Positions 6,192 through 9,632 of a DNA stretch of 9,632 bases are shown here, piece after piece (position 1 is the stretch's first letter; the number at the start of each line of letters is the position of its first letter). Origin of the DNA: an uncultured cyanobacterium (GTDB lineage: Bacteria > Cyanobacteriota > Cyanobacteriia > PCC-6307 > Cyanobiaceae). Both the position numbers and the translations under genes were made by a program. Under the pieces are notes generated by a model, which was given only the letters and a program-made list of their open reading frames with translations, did no database searches and was not told the DNA's origin. The stretch is from positions 1 to 9,632 of the forward strand of contig CAIXOZ010000116.1 in NCBI GenBank assembly GCA_903921295.1, written 5' to 3'.

Positions 6192-6668
6192 TCAGGCCCC
6201 GAGCCCGGGGACGCCGTCCTGGCTGGCCTCGGGGCTGTCCAGGAGGTCAACGCCTGCAGCCTCGCCGCTGTCGACATCCCCATCAGCGCCGGTGCCGGCA
6301 CCGTCCTGCTGGCGGCGTTCCTCGCCGAGGCGGTTCAGCAGGCTGAGCACGGCGGTGCCCTTCTCAATGCCGCGGTCGAGCTGGAACACCACCTCCGGCG
6401 TCCGGCGCATGTTCAGACGGCGGCTCAGTTCGCCCTTGATGTAGCCGGCAGCGGAGCGCAGGCCCGCCAGGGCCTGCTGGCGGTCCTCCTCGCTGCCGTA
6501 GATGCTCACGTGGATCTTGCAGTGCTGGAGATCCCCGGCCACCACCACCTCGGTGACGCTCACCATCCCCAGCGCCACCCGTTCGTCCTTGATGCCATGG
6601 ACGAGCAGATCACTGATCTCACGGCGGATCAGGGACGCCACCCGTTCCACCCTGCGGCCGTGTGCCAT
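6192..6668 (-). CDS. rbfA: 30S ribosome-binding factor A
   Basis: A 158-residue protein. RbfA binds free 30S subunits near helix 1 of 16S rRNA and assists late maturation and cold adaptation. Residues about 1-115 form the KH-like domain: MAHGRRVERVASLIRREISD, then LVHGIKDERVALGMVSVTEV, VVAGDLQHCKIHVSIYGSE, AAGYIKGELSRRLNMRRTPE and VVFQLDRGIEKGTAVLSLLN. All are close to the family consensus. Residues about 118-158 are a low-complexity acidic tail (Gly, Ala, Asp, Glu) that bacterial RbfA of about 130 residues lacks or has shorter. The gene begins three bases after the DUF751 stop, and the next gene begins one base after its TGA, so it sits in the middle of one transcript. Confidence 0.96.
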   Translation of the reverse strand: MAHGRRVERVASLIRREISDLLVHGIKDERVALGMVSVTEVVVAGDLQHCKIHVSIYGSEEDRQQALAGLRSAAGYIKGELSRRLNMRRTPEVVFQLDRGIEKGTAVLSLLNRLGEERRQQDGAGTGADGDVDSGEAAGVDLLDSPEASQDGVPGLGA

Positions 6669-6671
6669 TGG

Positions 6672-6878
6672 TCAAGCGGTCGGTGCTGACGTCACCATGG
6701 CACGCAGCACCAGGCCCAGGCTCAGCAGTGCGCTGATCAACGCGCCGATCAGGGCCACGGCCGTCACCGGATTGCGGCCCCGGGCCGCCAGCGGTTCAAA
6801 CACCGACGCCATCACCCCCAGCCCGAAGGCGATCAGGTAGCGGGGATAGCGGGTGACGTTGACAAAGAAATCCCTCAT
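6672..6878 (-). CDS. DUF751 (Ycf33-like) small membrane protein
   Basis: A 68-residue protein, MRDFFVNVTRYPRYLIAFGL onward. The N-terminal RDFFVNVTRYPRYLIAFGLG and the NPVTAVALIGALIS segment match the DUF751/Ycf33 family of cyanobacteria and some red-lineage plastids. Two hydrophobic segments, about residues 12-30 and 39-61, indicate an integral membrane protein, presumably in the thylakoid or plasma membrane. Function is not established. It is the first gene of the minus-strand run and overlaps nothing. ATG 6878 is the natural start for the family length. No strong Shine-Dalgarno is visible. Confidence 0.92.
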   Translation of the reverse strand: MRDFFVNVTRYPRYLIAFGLGVMASVFEPLAARGRNPVTAVALIGALISALLSLGLVLRAMVTSAPTA

Positions 6879-6944
6879 GGCCCGGAGCGGCGGTGGTCAC
6901 GGCGTGGCCGCTACTCTGCCGCCCAATGGACCGATCTGACGTCG
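6879..6944. promoter_or_regulatory. Divergent promoter region between DUF751 and GST genes
   Basis: 66 bp between two outward-facing start codons, so it must carry, or overlap, the promoters of the DUF751-hemD run (minus) and of the GST-like gene (plus). A TACTCT near 6911-6916 could serve as a plus-strand -10 element, but no good -35 is spaced to it. The placement comes from gene orientation rather than from clear motifs. Confidence 0.45.
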
Positions 6945-7652
6945 ATGCAACTGCACCAGTTCAGACACTCGGCCTTCTGTGAAAAGGTGCGCCTGATTCT
7001 GGCGGCCAAGGGCCTGCCTTACCGCACGGTGGAGGTGACCCCGGGGTTCGGTCAGATCGCCCTGTTCCGCCTCTCCGGCCAGCGCCAGGTGCCGGTGCTC
7101 GAGGACGGCGCCACGGTGATCGCCGATTCGACGGCGATTGCCCTCCATCTGGAGGCGCAGCATCCCCAGCCGGCCCTGCTGCCGGCGGATCCGCAGCAGC
7201 GTGCCCGGGTTCTGCTGCTTGAGGACTGGGCCGACACAACCCTGGCCTCCGGTGTGCGGCTGGCGCTGCTGCAGGCCGCCGCGGCCGATCCGCTGCTGCG
7301 CACTGCCCTCTTGCCCGATGAGCTGCCCTCACCGTTGCGTGGGCTGGTCGCAGCCCTGCCCACGGCTCCGCTGCTCGGGGCCAGCGAGGCCCTGGCCCAG
7401 GGGTCCCGTCAGGATCTGCAGGCGGCCCTGATCCAGCTGGCCGTGCTGGCCCAGTCCGGCCCCTATCTGGTTGGTGACCAGCTCAGCCTCGCCGATCTGG
7501 CGGTGGCGGCCCAGCTTTCCCTGCTCTCCTTCCCGGCCCACGCGGGCGAGCCGCTGGCCGGCCGCGGGGTGCCCGGTCTGGTCGACCATCCCGAGCTGGC
7601 GCCGCTGTTCGCCTGGCGGGATCGCCTGATGGCAGCGCTGCCGCTGGCCTGA
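6945..7652 (+). CDS. Glutathione S-transferase family protein
   Basis: A 235-residue protein. The N-terminal thioredoxin-like domain (about 1-75) reads MQLHQFRHSAFCEKVRLILA. Ser9 or Cys12 is the candidate active-site residue, Val49-Pro50 is the cis-Pro of the glutathione-binding loop (RQVPVLEDG), and the Asp61-Ser62 pair contacts the glutathione gamma-glutamyl group. The all-helical C-terminal domain (about 85-232) has YLVGDQLSLADLAVAAQL, with the N-capping box Ser181-x-x-Asp184 typical of GSTs. Such enzymes conjugate or reduce electrophiles with glutathione in the cytosol; the substrate cannot be told. Its length is normal. ATG 6945 starts exactly at the first beta strand; an ATG at 6926 is out of frame. 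It is transcribed alone, with a hairpin-rich spacer after it. Confidence 0.94.
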   Translation: MQLHQFRHSAFCEKVRLILAAKGLPYRTVEVTPGFGQIALFRLSGQRQVPVLEDGATVIADSTAIALHLEAQHPQPALLPADPQQRARVLLLEDWADTTLASGVRLALLQAAAADPLLRTALLPDELPSPLRGLVAALPTAPLLGASEALAQGSRQDLQAALIQLAVLAQSGPYLVGDQLSLADLAVAAQLSLLSFPAHAGEPLAGRGVPGLVDHPELAPLFAWRDRLMAALPLA

Positions 7653-7661
7653 ATTCAGGCC
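7646..7661. repeat. 16-bp perfect palindrome over the GST stop codon
   Basis: GGCCTGAATTCAGGCC reads the same on both strands and contains the TGA at 7650-7652. As RNA it can form a 6-bp GC-rich stem with an AATT loop. It may be the first hairpin of a bidirectional terminator. Confidence 0.6.
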
Positions 7662-7668
7662 CCGGTGA

Positions 7669-7695
7669 TCGGGCTCCGTTGCAGCGGAGCCCCGA
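7669..7695. terminator. GC-rich hairpin between convergent genes
   Basis: GGGCTCCG (7671-7678) pairs perfectly with CGGAGCCC (7685-7692) over the loop TTGCAG. The stem extends by two more pairs if C7693 bulges. It lies between the GST stop (7652) and the DUF6816 stop (7716), as a bidirectional terminator should. There is no T-tract on either side, so intrinsic termination is not certain. Confidence 0.5.
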
Positions 7696-7714
7696 CCGGA
7701 CACGCTCGGGTCGG
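7692..7714 (-). terminator. Second hairpin just beyond the DUF6816 stop
   Basis: CCGACC (7692-7697) pairs with GGTCGG (7709-7714) over an 11-base loop, directly downstream of the minus-strand stop at 7716-7718. It shares bases with the neighbouring stem, so the two are mutually exclusive at their edge. No T-run follows. Confidence 0.35.
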
Positions 7715-7715
7715 C

Positions 7716-8624
7716 TCAGGCCCCCGACGTTCGCGCCTGCGGTGTGGCAGGGGCGGCCGCAGCCCCGCCTGACCCGTGCGGTAAGGCCTGCACCGGTTGC
7801 AGATGCAGCAGCCGGTGGCTGCTGTGTCGGCCCTCGCCGTCGCCGCCCGGACCGGCATAGCTGGCCTGCCATTGTTCGATCGTCACCGCCTGACCCTGCC
7901 GCCGGTAAAGGGCGAGCACTTCCACCTGGCTCACCTGGGGCTGGCCGGGACCATGCAGGATCTGCAGCGTCAGTTCATCAGCCAGAAACGCCTCCCCTTT
8001 CAGGCCCAGGCTGCCGCGGCCGATCACCGTCGATTCGAGCAGCCGGTCGCCGCGCAGGCGCGCCAGTTGACGGTTGGGATTGGCTGGATCGTTCTCCACC
8101 CCGAGCAGGGTGTCGCCGAGCACACTCCGGCCCAGGTTGAGGGCATTGAAGGCCCGATCCCCCACCACCCGACCGCGGCCATCGGCGAGGAAGCGCACTG
8201 TGACCCCCTCGCCCGCAGGCGTCATGGGTTGCGGCCCTGCGGCGGCGTTCGCCACTGGCCCAGAAGACCCTGCCGGTGTCTCTGCCCTGGTCCCCATCGA
8301 ATCTGCGGCGGCTTCCCGCAGTTCCCAGGTGCCGAGCATCCATTCGGGCAGGACCAGATCGCTGCGGCCGGGCCGCGGCAGCGGCGCCGGCAGCGACCAG
8401 GTGGGCCATTGCCCCTGGCGCTCCAGCAGCGCCGCCTTCGCGGTCACCGCCTCGGCCGGGGGCGCGGCGCCGGTGAGCATGGCGAGAGCCAGGCCGAGAG
8501 CCAGCATCAGGGTCAGCAGGGCCTGGCCGTAGCGCCGGCCCAGCCCGGCGCCCTCCAGGGTCGGCCTGGGCCGTGGACTTCCGCCGCCACCGCCACTTCC
8601 GCTGTTACCGATTCCCTCGGTCAT
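7716..8624 (-). CDS. Secreted/lumenal DUF6816-type cyanobacterial protein
   Basis: 302 residues from ATG 8624. An earlier in-frame start at 8687 would run into the divergent CRR7 gene, so I reject it. The N-terminus is Gly-rich (residues 1-28) with Arg30-Arg31. A hydrophobic stretch (about 35-50, LLTLMLALGLALAMLTG) is followed by AxA at AEA (57-59), a good signal-peptidase I site. The product should be exported to the periplasm or thylakoid lumen. The mature part has LVLPEWMLGTWEL (90-102), a Pro/Ala/Gly insert at about 108-140, VRFLADGRGRVVGDRAFN, NLGRSVLG and ENDPANPNRQLARLRGDRLL. It ends in beta-rich sequence (VEVLALYRRQGQ, IEQWQASYAG) and an Ala/Gly-rich tail. I recognise this as the conserved cyanobacterial DUF6816 type; the family name is from memory. 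It looks like a lipocalin-like beta domain, but its function is unknown. Confidence 0.85.
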   Translation of the reverse strand: MTEGIGNSGSGGGGGSPRPRPTLEGAGLGRRYGQALLTLMLALGLALAMLTGAAPPAEAVTAKAALLERQGQWPTWSLPAPLPRPGRSDLVLPEWMLGTWELREAAADSMGTRAETPAGSSGPVANAAAGPQPMTPAGEGVTVRFLADGRGRVVGDRAFNALNLGRSVLGDTLLGVENDPANPNRQLARLRGDRLLESTVIGRGSLGLKGEAFLADELTLQILHGPGQPQVSQVEVLALYRRQGQAVTIEQWQASYAGPGGDGEGRHSSHRLLHLQPVQALPHGSGGAAAAPATPQARTSGA

Positions 8625-8654
8625 GCTGGGGCTTCGCTCGGGTGCTGCGCTGCC
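8625..8654. promoter_or_regulatory. 30-bp divergent spacer between DUF6816 and CRR7 genes
   Basis: Only 30 bases separate the two start codons. That is too short for two independent full promoters, so at least one probably lies inside the opposing gene. No Shine-Dalgarno is obvious on either side. Confidence 0.4.
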
Positions 8655-8942
8655 ATGTCCGATCCACTGATCCGGGAGTGTGACCACTATGTGGTGCTGG
8701 AGCCCGGCGCTGCGGCCGAGCGCATCCTCAGCGCCGCCGACACCCTCACCTGGTTGCAGCAGCAGCTGGCAGCCGTGGAGTCGTTACCGGCGGATCTGAG
8801 CGCTCTGGTCGACGATCGCGCCCGGGCTGAACGGTTGCTGGAAACCGCCTGCGAACTGGAGCTCAGTCCCGGCGAGCCGATTCAGTGGTTTGCGGTCCGG
8901 CTGGAGCCCAGCGACGCCGCCGCTGCCGGGCGGAACGGCTGA
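8655..8942 (+). CDS. crr7-like: Chlororespiratory reduction protein 7 (CRR7) family
   Basis: A 95-residue soluble protein, MSDPLIRECDHYVVLEPGAA onward. The DHYVVLEPG segment, the SAADTLTWLQQQLA helix and the closing CELELSPGEPIQWFAVRLE match the CRR7 family of cyanobacteria and plants. In Arabidopsis, CRR7 is a stromal factor needed for assembly of the chloroplast NDH complex; a role with cyanobacterial NDH-1 follows by homology. There is no signal peptide or membrane segment. ATG 8655 gives the usual family length. The frame is open further upstream, but that part lies over the signal-peptide region of the divergent gene and is spurious. It is a single gene facing aroK tail to tail. Confidence 0.88.
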   Translation: MSDPLIRECDHYVVLEPGAAAERILSAADTLTWLQQQLAAVESLPADLSALVDDRARAERLLETACELELSPGEPIQWFAVRLEPSDAAAAGRNG

Positions 8943-9074
8943 ACGCAGCGTTGCCGCCCGGTGGTGGATCGCGTCAAGGCCAGCCAGGCGTCGGCAGCCC
9001 GTCCGTCGCAGGGCCTCCCCTCCAGACCTGGCTCCGCTCAGCCTGCGCTTCAGCAGGCCGGCTCCGCCAGGGCC
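8943..9074. other. Spacer between convergent CRR7 and aroK genes
   Basis: 132 bp with no supported gene. It is GC-rich and holds one clear hairpin, GCCTGC (9041-9046) with GCAGGC (9053-9058). Short open frames crossing it share no family pattern and merely run through from CRR7 or opposite aroK. Confidence 0.6.
9041..9058. terminator. Hairpin between CRR7 and aroK
   Basis: A 6-bp GC-rich stem with the loop GCTTCA, 16 bases beyond the aroK stop and about 100 bases beyond the CRR7 stop. It could terminate aroK transcripts. No T-tract is present on either strand. Confidence 0.4.
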
Positions 9075-9632
9075 TCAGTTGAAGCTGAGTGTGGGCTTGC
9101 CGTCGGCATCCTGGAGCTGCACCGGGCTCAGCGGTGGTCGAGGCTTTTCCTTGAGCAGCGAGGGCAGCGCTTCGAGCACGAGGGCCGCCACCGTTTCCGG
9201 TGGCTCACCGCTCTGAAGGATGTGCAGGTCCGCCTGGCGATAGAGCGGCCGGCGCTGCTCGAGCAGCTCAGCCAGCCGGGCCGCTGGATCGGCCGCCTGC
9301 ATCAGCGGTCTTGGGGTGGGATCGGCGGCCAGGCGTTCCAACAGCAGCGTCTCCGGTGCATCGAGCCAGATCACCGCCCCCTGGTGCATCACGCCCCAGT
9401 TCTCCGGCCGCAGCACCACACCGCCGCCCGTGGCCACCACCAGCGAGTGCCAGGAGGCGATGCCCGTGAGCACCTGGGTTTCCAGCTGGCGGAATCCGGC
9501 TTCGCCTTCGGAAGCGAACAGCTGGGGAATCGTGCAGCCCGCCACCTGCTCGATCGCCTGATCGGCATCGAGGAAGCGGTAACCGAGCGCTTCGGCCAGG
9601 GGGCGGCCGACGGCGCTCTTGCCGGCACCCAT
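9075..9632 (-). CDS. aroK: Shikimate kinase, 5'-truncated by window edge
   Basis: 185 residues are visible. The fragment begins inside the P-loop (MGAGKSAVG), so the ATG at 9632 is internal and a short N-terminus lies outside the window. The enzyme phosphorylates shikimate at the 3-OH with ATP, step five of the pathway to chorismate and aromatic amino acids. Visible key residues in fragment numbering are Lys5-Ser6 of the Walker A motif, Asp22 and Asp24 of FLDADQAIE (Mg and shikimate), Arg48 of GFRQLE, Gly69-71 of the ATGGGVVL loop, the RPL lid segment at 108-110, and Arg128-x-x-Tyr131 of RRPLYRQAD. The catalytic set seems intact. A tail after about residue 165 (LSPVQLQDADGKPTLSFN at the end) exceeds the short E. 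coli enzyme. It converges on CRR7. Confidence 0.96.
   Translation of the reverse strand: MGAGKSAVGRPLAEALGYRFLDADQAIEQVAGCTIPQLFASEGEAGFRQLETQVLTGIASWHSLVVATGGGVVLRPENWGVMHQGAVIWLDAPETLLLERLAADPTPRPLMQAADPAARLAELLEQRRPLYRQADLHILQSGEPPETVAALVLEALPSLLKEKPRPPLSPVQLQDADGKPTLSFN

Noticed and set aside
4925..6346. 473-residue plus-strand open frame opposite the GH3 gene
   Set aside because: It is rich in Gln, Arg, Gly and His with no family pattern, and lies opposite a gene with intact catalytic motifs. High GC suppresses stops in the antisense frame.
7797..8654. Long upstream extension of the CRR7 frame
   Set aside because: The frame is open, but its sequence is the antisense of the DUF6816 gene and only the last 95 residues match CRR7.
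8885..9216. Small plus-strand open frames across the CRR7-aroK spacer
   Set aside because: They run antisense into aroK or over the CRR7 end, with no start signal or recognisable motif.
1..9632. CRISPR array, insertion sequence, prophage, tRNA or defence genes
   Set aside because: No regularly spaced repeats, transposase or integrase motifs, tRNA-like cloverleaf or defence-domain motifs were seen on either strand.

Overview
This 9.6 kb window looks like chromosomal DNA of a high-GC picocyanobacterium, probably of the Cyanobium / Synechococcus group. The evidence is the gene set: zeta-carotene desaturase, a DUF751 (Ycf33-like) membrane protein, a chlororespiratory-reduction-7 (CRR7) protein and a DUF6816-type secreted protein, all typical of oxygenic phototrophs. 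The palindrome GCGATCGC (HIP1), common in many cyanobacterial genomes, is also over-represented. The DNA is very GC-rich, so long spurious open frames lie opposite nearly every real gene. I see no insertion sequence, phage gene, CRISPR array, tRNA or rRNA.

Layout: (1) Plus strand, 1-2409: the 3' part of zds (crtQ), then a small SRPBCC-fold protein with a clear Shine-Dalgarno, then a probable lipoprotein with a Pro/Ala linker and a cysteine-bearing C-terminal domain. (2) Minus strand, 6878 down to 2397: a tight housekeeping run, DUF751 - rbfA - GH3 glycosidase (NagZ-like) - GT2 glycosyltransferase with a TPR tail - hemD. Spacings are a few bases, and the GH3/GT2 junction is a TGATG overlap. 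hemD converges on the lipoprotein gene and the two 3' ends overlap by 13 bp. (3) Plus strand, 6945-7652: a glutathione S-transferase-like gene, divergent from DUF751. (4) 7653-7715: a short convergent spacer full of hairpins. (5) Minus strand, 8624-7716: a secreted DUF6816-type protein, divergent from CRR7 (plus, 8655-8942) across only 30 bp. (6) Minus strand, 9632-9075: shikimate kinase aroK, truncated by the window end.

Functionally the window joins plastid-like metabolism (carotenoid desaturation, tetrapyrrole synthesis, the aromatic pathway, NDH-1 assembly) to ribosome maturation and a small glycan module (GH3 hydrolase plus GT2 transferase). I found no clear new multi-gene system. The best leads are the lipoprotein with a PilP/GspC-like layout, the coupled GH3/GT2 pair, the two-domain GH3 enzyme, and the secreted protein beside CRR7.
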